Origin: CAIZQW01 sp037133395
GTDB lineage: Bacteria > Verrucomicrobiota > Kiritimatiellia > RFP12 > UBA1067
Direction of reading: 5' to 3'
Assembly (NCBI GenBank): GCA_037133395.1
Contig: JBAXOG010000001.1
Location: forward strand, 44,360-108,359
DNA length: 64,000 nucleotides
In this document: positions 29,387 through 36,910 of the stretch, piece by piece
Numbering within the stretch: position 1 is the first letter of the stretch
Layout of the letters: each line of letters opens with the position of its first letter
Program-made: the position numbers and the translations under genes
Notes under the pieces: generated by a model
The model's database searches: none
What the model was told of the DNA's origin: nothing
Seen by the model: the letters and a program-made list of their open reading frames with translations, nothing else

Positions 29387-30025
29387 CTATTCTTTTGGGT
29401 GCTTGGTAAAATAGACCACGGCTTCGGCACGACTGCGGATGTGGAGTTTCTCATAAATATTTTTTACATACGTACGCACGGTTTCGAAGCCAATATCTAG
29501 CTTTGCTGCGATTTCTTTGTAGATGAAGCCAGAGGCGATCAGTTCAAGAATCTCCATCTCGCGCGGACTGAGCTGTTTCTTGTCATCCGTAGGTTCTGGT
29601 TCGAAACGATGAAAGTATTGCACCACTTTGCGGGCGATATGGCTGGTCATGGGTGAGCCACCCTGAAAGACTTCATCCATGCGTTCGATCAAATTACCCA
29701 CCGAATCCCACTTGACCAGATAGCCGCTTACGCCTGCCTTCAGGGCGTTGAAAACTCGGTCACTATCCTCGAATGACGTCAACATCAGTACATGCAACTT
29801 AGGGTGGTCGCGCTTGAGTTGCGCCGTGCAGGTAATACCGTCCATGCCCGGCAACTCGATGTCCATCAACACTAGGTCAGGTTCCAGTTTCGGAATAATT
29901 TTGAGCGCGAGTTCGGCCTTGCCGATCTGATCGACACACTCATATCCCGCAGAACGATCAATCTCACGCCGCAGTTCTTCTCGCAACCGTTTGTCGTCCT
30001 CGACAATTACCACACGTTTCTTCAT
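29387..30025 (-). CDS. NarL/FixJ-family response regulator
   Basis: 212 aa from the ATG at 30025, which has GGAGGA 6 nt upstream. Residues 1-120 are the receiver domain (VVIVEDDKRLREEL with the acidic pair, LVLMDIELPGMDG with the phospho-accepting Asp, LMLTSFEDSD, and a Lys in GYLVKWDS). Residues ~145-205 are the LuxR-type helix-turn-helix (LSPREMEILELIASGFIYKEIAAKL up to TVRTYVKNIYEKL). Its ATG overlaps the stop of the kinase gene (ATGA), so the pair is translationally coupled. It probably controls the downstream glycan genes. Confidence 0.93.
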   Translation of the reverse strand: MKKRVVIVEDDKRLREELRREIDRSAGYECVDQIGKAELALKIIPKLEPDLVLMDIELPGMDGITCTAQLKRDHPKLHVLMLTSFEDSDRVFNALKAGVSGYLVKWDSVGNLIERMDEVFQGGSPMTSHIARKVVQYFHRFEPEPTDDKKQLSPREMEILELIASGFIYKEIAAKLDIGFETVRTYVKNIYEKLHIRSRAEAVVYFTKHPKE

Positions 30026-31734
30026 TTCACTTCCTCCGGGAGCGTAACATAGAAGGTCACTTTCGTCCCCAGCTCGAGGGTACTTTCCCAAACGACACCC
30101 CCTTTGATTTCTTTCATGCGCGCCCGCATATTGGCCAGTCCCTCGCCAGGCACCACTGCACCCATAATAAACCCTTTTCCATTATCCATGACTTCGATGG
30201 TCATCGTGTTCCCGTCCAGCACGAGCCGTACACTGATCTCGCTGGCCAGCGCATGTTTGAGCGCGTTCGTCACGGCCTCCCGGAAGGCCAGCATCAAGTT
30301 GTAACGCAGGTGACTGGCAACGGTGAGGGCTGGTAAAAACGTCGGGATGTCCAACCGGAACCGCATGCCGCATCCAGAACAAAGCTTTTGCGTAGTTTGC
30401 GCGATATAGCCCGCTAACGCCTCTGCGGTATCGTTCTCGGTTTTGACCGCCCAGATGATTTCGTGCAACTGTTGTCCAGCCTCGAGCGAACCCTCCAAGA
30501 TGCGCGTCAATGCGTTCTTCTGGTCTACCGCAGAAAAACTCTCCGCTTGCGCGGCTGTGGCGATCAACCGGATCTGCGTCAAGCGCGACCCGATATCGTC
30601 ATGAATATCCCGAGCGATACGGGTACGCTCCTCTTCAAGTCGGCGCATCCACTCCAGCTTGGATAGCCGGAACTGTACGCGACGCCGATAGTTCCACGCG
30701 ATAAATCCGAAGAGTAGCCCCGCGCCGAGCAACGAGCACAGCGCCACAAACCATTGTGTCCTGTAAAACAGTGCGGGTAACAGGAAGGGAAGCAGCACCT
30801 CTTCATAAACGGTCTGCGCGTCAGGGGAGACCCGTTGCATAAACAATTGATACTTGCCTGGCGGCAGTCCGTTATAGGTTAACGGATTCAATTCGGACGA
30901 GCCGATGGAGTAGCTCCAGTTCCACACGATCTTCAGGAGATCGCCCGGACGAATACGTTCATCCAATTTCATCCGGTAATTATATTCGGTATAGGATATG
31001 TTGCTGGTATCGCGCAACACGAGCAGATGCCTCCCGGGCTCTGTCGGATGCGACACCAACTCGGAGAGATCGGCGCGCATGTAGCTGCGCCAGGGCGGAG
31101 CAACCTTGCCCTGGGGATCAGGCTCAAATGTGGCTACGGCCCAAGGCGTCTCATCCTCCACGCCATCTCTGACCCGGAAGATTCGGATATCATCCACGGC
31201 GAGGATGCCGACGGTATCTACATTCCCACCGGAGACGACTGACACGTCAATCCCTTTAACATCGGACGGCACCTGGATCATCCGCGTTTGCGAAGAGAGT
31301 GGCGCGTTTGACACGCAACCAGTCCACCCAGAGGAAGATCCTGCCGCGTGCCAGTTTCCAATACTGAAAAAATCGGTCTCCTTGTTTCCGAAGAAGCGGA
31401 AACTCACGCGCATGCTACCCCCTGCTTCGCGCCATTCCGTATCCAGACCTTCCAAACGGTAACGGAAACGATAGCCCTGCCCACTCCCAGCATTGGGGAC
31501 CTTGAAGTTGAACTGAACTTGACGAGTCCCAGCCGGGAGAGACCACGCATCAAACTGCGTCACGTGACGTTGACCCGACTCGGCTTCGATATGTTCGTTG
31601 ATTACGGGTAACACCATTGCTTTCCTGTCCAAGACAACACTATCAAGGCTCATCACTTGATCCACCTGTGCCGTCCCCCCTGCAAACGACACCCAACTAA
31701 ACAAGATCAGATAAACGTAAAATGTTTTTTCCAT
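30022..31734 (-). CDS. Sensor histidine kinase with triple-Y domain split by a large insertion
   Basis: 570 aa from the ATG at 31734, which directly precedes a signal peptide; an in-frame ATG lies 30 nt upstream. Residues ~85-106 (YRFRYRLEGLDTEWREAGG) begin a Y_Y_Y domain that resumes only at ~284 (LTYNGLPPGKYQLFMQ). The ~177 residues between look like a beta-rich jelly-roll insertion. A membrane segment lies at ~328-348. HisKA_3 contains the phospho-accepting His378 in ARDIHDDIGSR. HATPase motifs are NALKHALASE, DNGKGF and GLANMRARM. The beta-propeller repeats usually found before Y_Y_Y are absent. It heads the minus-strand glycan locus and probably senses an extracytoplasmic sugar. Confidence 0.9.
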   Translation of the reverse strand: MEKTFYVYLILFSWVSFAGGTAQVDQVMSLDSVVLDRKAMVLPVINEHIEAESGQRHVTQFDAWSLPAGTRQVQFNFKVPNAGSGQGYRFRYRLEGLDTEWREAGGSMRVSFRFFGNKETDFFSIGNWHAAGSSSGWTGCVSNAPLSSQTRMIQVPSDVKGIDVSVVSGGNVDTVGILAVDDIRIFRVRDGVEDETPWAVATFEPDPQGKVAPPWRSYMRADLSELVSHPTEPGRHLLVLRDTSNISYTEYNYRMKLDERIRPGDLLKIVWNWSYSIGSSELNPLTYNGLPPGKYQLFMQRVSPDAQTVYEEVLLPFLLPALFYRTQWFVALCSLLGAGLLFGFIAWNYRRRVQFRLSKLEWMRRLEEERTRIARDIHDDIGSRLTQIRLIATAAQAESFSAVDQKNALTRILEGSLEAGQQLHEIIWAVKTENDTAEALAGYIAQTTQKLCSGCGMRFRLDIPTFLPALTVASHLRYNLMLAFREAVTNALKHALASEISVRLVLDGNTMTIEVMDNGKGFIMGAVVPGEGLANMRARMKEIKGGVVWESTLELGTKVTFYVTLPEEVK

Positions 31735-31771
31735 GAGTAAAATTAAGTATACATGGCATCCCATCGTTTAT

Positions 31772-31838
31772 CCATCCCCTTTTTGGGGGAGGCGTGATTC
31801 ACCAATAATGTATGGTAGGGACGGTTCGCCGAACCGTC
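31772..31838. repeat. Leader repeat block: CCCC/GGGG hairpin plus 9-bp palindrome
   Basis: CCCCTTTTTGGGG (within 31772-31792) is followed by GACGGTTCG-C-CGAACCGTC (31820-31838), and then GATATTCCAATATTCAAG near 31848. The same three blocks occur in the same order in the PATR leader at 26727-27062. The block lies upstream of the kinase start on the minus strand and between it and the divergent nifU promoter. Nothing else is seen in the 31735-31982 gap except that promoter. Confidence 0.5.
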
Positions 31839-31907
31839 TGTGTCTTCCGATATTCCAATATTCAAGTAAAGTTATAGCCAAGCCCAAAACGGAGTATGAT
31901 TTAGGCT

Positions 31908-31935
31908 TTGCAGGCGCACGAAAAAAAGGTATCAT
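31908..31935 (+). promoter_or_regulatory. Sigma70-type promoter candidate for nifU
   Basis: TTGCAG (31908-31913) and TATCAT (31930-31935) are separated by 16 nt, about 47 nt upstream of the nifU start. AAGGAGC precedes the ATG. Confidence 0.4.
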
Positions 31936-31982
31936 TTTGGTTTAATTTGAAAAACGTAGTTGATGAAGGATGAAGGAGCTTT

Positions 31983-32834
31983 ATGTGGGATTATACTGAT
32001 AAAGTCATGGATCACTTTCGGAATCCCCGAAATGTCGGGAAAATTGAAAAGCCAGACGGTGTCGGCACAGTTGGTTCACTGGCCTGCGGAGATTCCCTGA
32101 CCCTGATGTTTAAAATGGGGCCGGATCAACGGATTCAAGAGGTGAAATTCCAGACCTTCGGGTGCGCCAGCGCCATTGCCTCTTCCTCTGCCCTGACCGA
32201 GCTCGTGCTGGGCAAAACCATCGAGGAGGCCGAAAAGATCACCAATAAGGATATCGCCGACGCCCTGGGCGGACTTCCGGACCAGAAGATGCACTGTTCG
32301 GTCATGGGGCGCGAGGCCCTCGATGTCGCCATCCATAATTATAAAACTGGCGAAACCATGGTCAAGAACCTTGAGGACCACATCATCTGCACCTGCTTTG
32401 GCGTCTCTGAGAATGAAATCCGGCGCGTCATCACGGAAAACAGCCTCACCTCTATTGACGATGTCACCAACTATTGCAAGGCCGGCGGCGGATGTGGTAT
32501 GTGTCGCCCTGAGATCCAGAAGCTCATTGATCTTGTGCAGAATATGCGCACAACAACCCCTTCACAGCCTGCGCCTCCCGTGCACAAAAAAATGTCTAAC
32601 ATTCAACGGATGAAACTTATCGAAGAGATTGTAGACCGCGAAATCCGTCCGCAACTACAACGGGACGGCGGCGATATCGAACTGCTTGATATTGAGGGCG
32701 ACAACGTAGTGATCGCCTTCCGTGGCATGTGCGCAGGTTGTACATCTGCACCCTTTACACGGCAAGATTTCATCCAAGCAAGGTTGCGCGAGTTTGTCTC
32801 ACCCACTCTCGTGGTCGTCGAAGGAACACATTAA
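31983..32834 (+). CDS. nifU: NifU-like Fe-S cluster assembly scaffold (three-domain)
   Basis: 283 aa with the full NifU layout. Residues 1-125 are the IscU-type scaffold with ligand cysteines Cys35 (SLACGDS), Cys61 (TFGCASA) and Cys105 (KMHCSVMG). Residues ~130-180 are the BFD-like [2Fe-2S] domain (CTCFGVSENE ... GGGCGMC). Residues ~205-280 are the C-terminal NifU domain with CxxC in MCAGCTSAP. It assembles and hands on Fe-S clusters with a cysteine desulfurase, which is not in this window. No nitrogenase genes are near, so a general cluster-assembly role is more likely than nitrogen fixation. Confidence 0.93.
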   Translation: MWDYTDKVMDHFRNPRNVGKIEKPDGVGTVGSLACGDSLTLMFKMGPDQRIQEVKFQTFGCASAIASSSALTELVLGKTIEEAEKITNKDIADALGGLPDQKMHCSVMGREALDVAIHNYKTGETMVKNLEDHIICTCFGVSENEIRRVITENSLTSIDDVTNYCKAGGGCGMCRPEIQKLIDLVQNMRTTTPSQPAPPVHKKMSNIQRMKLIEEIVDREIRPQLQRDGGDIELLDIEGDNVVIAFRGMCAGCTSAPFTRQDFIQARLREFVSPTLVVVEGTH

Positions 32835-32855
32835 GAAGGCTTTTGAACAAAACAG

Positions 32856-33473
32856 ATGTTGGACACCCCTATAGCTAAACGATTTTTTGTCAATGCGCTC
32901 ACCTTTGGACGCGTGCCACTGGTCTTTCTCTTCATGATTACGGCGATCATCCAGGCGTATCATCCCATGGCGACGTGGATGATCCTTATGGCGGCCATAT
33001 TCCTTTCAGCAGCAAGCTTAACAGACTTATTCGACGGGATGCTCGCGCGGAAATGGAACGTCGCGACCAAGTTTGGCGCCTTGGCTGATCCGCTGATGGA
33101 CAAGGTGTTTTACCTTGTCGTCTTCCCAACTCTGCTGTGGATGCTCGGACGCATGCCGAGCGAGACCATCCATGCCTTGGTCATGCTGGTCTTTACAGTT
33201 CTCTACATCTTGCGCGACCAATGGGTCAGCTTCCTCCGTTCCATCGGAACCATGTATAATGCGGACTGTCGCGCAAACTGGCTGGGTAAGTTCAGGACAG
33301 CCGCTAGTTTCCCCGCCTCCGTGATCATTTACGTTTATGCGGCCTATCAGCCTTGGTTCCTGCCTCAGGGACTCATTTTCGTCATTGAGGCCCTCCTCAT
33401 TCTGCTTAATTTCTGGTCGATCATTGTCTACACGCGTCAATACCTTCCCTACATGCGTGAGGCGATCAAATGA
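32856..33473 (+). CDS. CDP-alcohol phosphatidyltransferase (PgsA-like membrane enzyme)
   Basis: 205 aa with about five to six hydrophobic segments. The complete family signature is present: DLFDGMLAR, then G in KFGALAD and D in PLMD (D-x2-D-G-x2-A-R-x8-G-x3-D-x3-D). These enzymes transfer a phosphatidyl group from CDP-diacylglycerol to an alcohol such as glycerol-3-phosphate, so it may make phosphatidylglycerol phosphate. Other acceptors cannot be excluded from sequence. It follows nifU by 21 nt and precedes gatC, so it may belong to one housekeeping transcript. Confidence 0.87.
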   Translation: MLDTPIAKRFFVNALTFGRVPLVFLFMITAIIQAYHPMATWMILMAAIFLSAASLTDLFDGMLARKWNVATKFGALADPLMDKVFYLVVFPTLLWMLGRMPSETIHALVMLVFTVLYILRDQWVSFLRSIGTMYNADCRANWLGKFRTAASFPASVIIYVYAAYQPWFLPQGLIFVIEALLILLNFWSIIVYTRQYLPYMREAIK

Positions 33474-33483
33474 GGAGCAGAGA

Positions 33484-33516
33484 CTGTCGGCAGTTGGCAG
33501 GAGCAGTCGGCAGTTG
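33484..33516. repeat. GGCAGT-type short repeat
   Basis: Irregular copies of CGGCAGTTGGCAG lie between the phosphatidyltransferase stop and gatC. Related text follows the stops at 57678, 59731 and 61191. Confidence 0.5.
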
Positions 33517-33555
33517 AAAATTTTCAGTGTCGAGTTTCACAAGCAAGGAGTCCCC

Positions 33556-33846
33556 GTGAGTCAAACAATTGATGTCGCCTACGTCGCCGAACTGGCACGG
33601 CTGGCCCTGACGCCTGAAGAGGCGAAATCCTTTCAAAAACAGTTGGAAAATATCGTCCACTACGTCGAAAAAATCGCTCAACTGGATGTAACCGGCATTG
33701 AGCCGACTCTCCATGGACAGGGACAGGTCAATGTCCTGCGTGAAGATGTTGTTGTGCCCACGTCCATTCGCGAAACCGTGCTTTCAAACGCGCCTGCACG
33801 TCACGGGTATGAAGTCAAACTTCCCAAGATCGTGGAGGACGCATAG
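33556..33846 (+). CDS. gatC: Asp-tRNA(Asn)/Glu-tRNA(Gln) amidotransferase subunit C
   Basis: 96 aa. The start is GTG at 33556, supported by AAGGAG 5 nt upstream and by the family opening (VAYVAELARLALTPEEA); a longer frame from 33337 overlaps the preceding gene and is rejected. GatC stabilises the GatA-GatB heterodimer that amidates misacylated tRNA. LDVTGIEPTLH and LREDVV are typical. It is followed by gatA after 5 nt. The order gatC-gatA-gatB implies an operon, and presence of the complex suggests that the organism makes Gln-tRNA and/or Asn-tRNA indirectly. Confidence 0.93.
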   Translation: MSQTIDVAYVAELARLALTPEEAKSFQKQLENIVHYVEKIAQLDVTGIEPTLHGQGQVNVLREDVVVPTSIRETVLSNAPARHGYEVKLPKIVEDA

Positions 33847-33851
33847 AGGTT

Positions 33852-35309
33852 ATGAATATTGAGACCTTGACTATTTCTAGGGCGGCCGAAGGATTGCGGA
33901 AGCGCGATTTTTCGGCTGTTGAACTGACCACAAGCGTATTGGCGGCCATTGCTGAAAAAGATGGGCCCATCAACGCTTACCTGACCGTAGATGCTGAAGG
34001 CGCATTGAAGCAAGCCGCTGCAGCAGACGCGGCACGGAGTGCCGGACAGGACGGCGATTTGCTCGGCATACCCGTGGCCATCAAAGATATCATCAATGTT
34101 GAGGGGCAACCCTGCACCTGCGCCTCCAAGATGCTCGAAGGCTATGTCTCGCCGTATGATGCGACCGTCTCCGCACGCCTCCGCTCCGCAGGCGCAGTCT
34201 TGACCGGACGCACGAACATGGATGAGTTTGCCATGGGGTCCTCGACGGAAAGCTCCGCATTTGTCACCACGCGCAATCCGCATGACCTCTCACGCGTTCC
34301 TGGAGGCTCCAGCGGCGGTTCAGCAGCGGCCGTCGCCGCAGGAACCGCGCTTGCTGCGCTCGGCACAGATACAGGCGGTTCCATCCGCCAGCCAGCCTCC
34401 TTCTGCGGCTGCGTTGGTTTTAAACCCTCCTACGGGCGCGTCTCGCGTTATGGCGTCACTGCGTATGCATCATCGCTCGACCAGGTTGGTCCCATGACCA
34501 AAACCGTCGAGGACGCCGCCATACTCTTGCAGGCGCTTGCGGGCGTGGACTGTCACGATGGAACCACCGCGAATGTTGCTGTTCCTGATTATCGTTCTGC
34601 CTTGAAAGGCGGACTCAAGGGTTTACGTATCGGTATGCCCAAGGAGTACTTCATCGAGGGGACAGACCCTGAAGTCATGGCCTCCATTCGTAAGGCCATT
34701 GATGATTGCGCGAAGGCTGGCGCGGAAATTGTCGACGTCAGCCTGCCGCACACCGAATACGCGATTGCCGTTTATTACATCATCGCAACAGCAGAAGCAT
34801 CTGCCAACCTCGCTCGCTTCGACGGTGTCCGGTACGGACATCGCACAGCGAATCCGGAATCCGTCTTTGACCTCTATGCCAAGAGCCGTGCCGAAGGATT
34901 TGGCACCGAAGTGAAGCGCCGCATCATTCTCGGCACTTACGTGCTCAGCAGCGGCTACTACGAGGCCTACTATGGCCGGGCGCAAAAGGTACGGACGCTC
35001 ATCCGGCGCGACTTTGAAAACGTCTTTAAGCAATGTGATGTGCTCATGACACCGGTTGCACCAACCGCCGCCTATAAGCTGGGTGAGTCCACCAACGATC
35101 CGCTCAAAATGTATCTGGGCGATATTTTTACAGTCCCAGCCAATCTTGCGGGTCTTTGCGGTATGTCCGTCCCCTGCGGCATGACGAGCGACCGCCTGCC
35201 CATCGGCCTACAAATCTTAGGTCCCTCCTTAGGTGAAAGCGCCCTTTTGAGAGTAGGAGCCGCTTATGAGATGCTGAGGCAACAGAGTCATAAGGAAAGT
35301 GAAAAGTGA
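33852..35309 (+). CDS. gatA: Asp-tRNA(Asn)/Glu-tRNA(Gln) amidotransferase subunit A
   Basis: 485 aa, the normal length. It has the amidase signature: catalytic Lys in VAIKDIINV, GRTNMDEFAMGSSTE, and the Ser-cis-Ser-Lys region PGGSSGGSAAAVAAG followed by GTDTGGSIRQPASFCG. GatA hydrolyses glutamine to ammonia, which is channelled to GatB. The C-terminal LPIGLQILGP is conserved. AGAGG precedes the ATG. It is the central gene of gatCAB, but the gap to gatB (105 nt) contains a repeat, unlike the tight gatC-gatA junction. Confidence 0.96.
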   Translation: MNIETLTISRAAEGLRKRDFSAVELTTSVLAAIAEKDGPINAYLTVDAEGALKQAAAADAARSAGQDGDLLGIPVAIKDIINVEGQPCTCASKMLEGYVSPYDATVSARLRSAGAVLTGRTNMDEFAMGSSTESSAFVTTRNPHDLSRVPGGSSGGSAAAVAAGTALAALGTDTGGSIRQPASFCGCVGFKPSYGRVSRYGVTAYASSLDQVGPMTKTVEDAAILLQALAGVDCHDGTTANVAVPDYRSALKGGLKGLRIGMPKEYFIEGTDPEVMASIRKAIDDCAKAGAEIVDVSLPHTEYAIAVYYIIATAEASANLARFDGVRYGHRTANPESVFDLYAKSRAEGFGTEVKRRIILGTYVLSSGYYEAYYGRAQKVRTLIRRDFENVFKQCDVLMTPVAPTAAYKLGESTNDPLKMYLGDIFTVPANLAGLCGMSVPCGMTSDRLPIGLQILGPSLGESALLRVGAAYEMLRQQSHKESEK

Positions 35310-35381
35310 GAAATGGAAAATGAAAAGTGGATACGCTTATGACTGATTACTTTTTTTTCATGTATTTCGGATGCTAAAAAA

Positions 35382-35414
35382 CTGAACCCTGAACCCCGAA
35401 CCCTGAACCCTCCC
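35382..35414. repeat. GAACCCT-type tandem repeat abutting the gatB start codon
   Basis: Four imperfect units of CTGAACCC/CCGAACCC end at the base before the gatB ATG. They occupy the place where a Shine-Dalgarno sequence would be, and no GGAGG-like text is present. The reverse complement of this repeat occurs at 8566-8588. Confidence 0.65.
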
Positions 35415-36842
35415 ATGAAATACTTAACCACCATAGGACTAGAAACGCACGTGCAGTTGAAAACTGCGACCAAGATGTTCTGCGGATGCAGCTTGAAATT
35501 CGGCGAGGAGCCGAACACGAATGTCTGCCCAGTCTGCTTAGGCTATCCCGGCGCTTTGCCCGTCACCAACAAAGAGGCTATCCAGCTGACCGTGATGTCT
35601 GGACTGATGCTGGGATGCACCATCAACAAGCACAGCACCTTTGACCGGAAGAACTATTTCTATCCGGATATGGCCAAGGACTTCCAGATTTCGCAAAACA
35701 CCCACCCACTCTGTCTGGGCGGACACGTGACCATCCAAACCCCGACCGGACCCAAAGACATTCGTATCAACCATATCCATCTGGAAGAAGATGCGGCGAA
35801 GATTAATCACTATGCGCAATTCAGCGGCGTGGACTACAATCGCGGCGGTACGCCCCTCATGGAGATTGTCTCCGAGCCAGACCTCTCCTCTCCCGATGAG
35901 GCGCTGGCCTACTTGCAGGCGCTGAAACAGATTCTGGTCTACACAGGTGTAAGCGATTGCAACCTGGAAGAGGGCAACATGCGCTCGGACGTCAACGTCA
36001 GCATCCGGCCCGAGGGTCAGACAACGTTGGGCACGAAGGTGGAAATCAAGAACATGAACACCTTCAAGGGAATCTACGCTGCTGCAAACTATGAGATCGC
36101 ACGGCAGACGTATGCCGTAACGCACGGCAACAAGTTGGTGCAAGAGACGCGCCGGTGGGATCCTGACGCCAACGAAACGCAATCTATGCGTTCCAAGGAA
36201 AACGCTCACGACTATCGGTATCTCCCAGAACCCGATCTCGTGCCCATCGCCCTCAGTGAAGCCCAAATCGAAGCATGGCGCTTGGCACTGCCTGAACTGC
36301 CCTCTCTCCGCCGTGTGCGGATGATGGAAGCATACGGCATACCAGAATACGACGCGGGCGTGCTTGCGGACGCACGGGAGAATGCGGACTTTTTTGAGGC
36401 TACTGCGAAGCTGTGTGGCAAGAGCCTTTACAAAATCGCCTCAAACTGGTTCATGGTCGAAGTCATGCGCCTGCTCTCGGAAAGCGGCAAGTCCATTGGC
36501 GAAGGGGCCCTGACCCCAGAGTCCCTAGCGGAATTGATTCTGCTTGCGGATCAGCGGGTCATCAATGGTCCGACCGCGAAGGAACTACTCCCAGAGCTCT
36601 TCGAAAAGGGTGGCATGCCTAAGACACTTGTCGATTCGCGCGGTCTTGGACAAGTCAGCGACACCACCGCCTTAGAAGCATTTGTGCAGCAAGCCATCGC
36701 CTCAAATCCAAAATCGGCCGAGGATTATAAAGCAGGCAAAAAGGCAGCGGCCGGTTATTTTGTGGGACAAGTCATGAAGCTCAGCAAAGGCAAGGCAGAT
36801 CCTAAACTGGTGGGTGAACTTGTTGCCCAAGCACTGGCATAA
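35415..36842 (+). CDS. gatB: Asp-tRNA(Asn)/Glu-tRNA(Gln) amidotransferase subunit B
   Basis: 475 aa, the normal length. The opening TTIGLETHVQLKTATKMFCG is the family start and fixes the ATG at 35415. Zn-site cysteines are visible (CGCSLKF, CPVCLGYPG), followed by DRKNYFYPDMAKDFQISQ. GatB activates the tRNA-bound carboxylate with ATP; the C-terminal YqeY-like tail (NPKSAEDYKAGKKAAAGYFVGQVMK) binds tRNA. The ribosome-binding region is replaced by a tandem repeat, so translation may be leaderless-like or depend on an unstructured leader. Confidence 0.96.
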   Translation: MKYLTTIGLETHVQLKTATKMFCGCSLKFGEEPNTNVCPVCLGYPGALPVTNKEAIQLTVMSGLMLGCTINKHSTFDRKNYFYPDMAKDFQISQNTHPLCLGGHVTIQTPTGPKDIRINHIHLEEDAAKINHYAQFSGVDYNRGGTPLMEIVSEPDLSSPDEALAYLQALKQILVYTGVSDCNLEEGNMRSDVNVSIRPEGQTTLGTKVEIKNMNTFKGIYAAANYEIARQTYAVTHGNKLVQETRRWDPDANETQSMRSKENAHDYRYLPEPDLVPIALSEAQIEAWRLALPELPSLRRVRMMEAYGIPEYDAGVLADARENADFFEATAKLCGKSLYKIASNWFMVEVMRLLSESGKSIGEGALTPESLAELILLADQRVINGPTAKELLPELFEKGGMPKTLVDSRGLGQVSDTTALEAFVQQAIASNPKSAEDYKAGKKAAAGYFVGQVMKLSKGKADPKLVGELVAQALA

Positions 36843-36850
36843 CAATAAAC

Positions 36851-36879
36851 TTGTCTGATTTGGATTAAAAGGGTAATTT
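36851..36879 (+). promoter_or_regulatory. Sigma70-type promoter candidate for the pilus ATPase operon
   Basis: TTGTCT (36851-36856), a 17-nt spacer and TAATTT (36874-36879), 31 nt upstream of the GTG start of the first ATPase gene. Confidence 0.45.
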
Positions 36880-36910
36880 AAAGGTTTTTAGAGAAGACGG
36901 GAGAACCACT

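Noticed and set aside
31983..32834. Nitrogen fixation role for the nifU-like gene
   Set aside because: No nitrogenase or other nif genes are in the window; the three-domain scaffold also serves general Fe-S assembly.
33337..33555. N-terminal extension of gatC
   Set aside because: It would overlap the phosphatidyltransferase gene by ~140 nt; a GTG with AAGGAG at 33556 gives exactly the family start.
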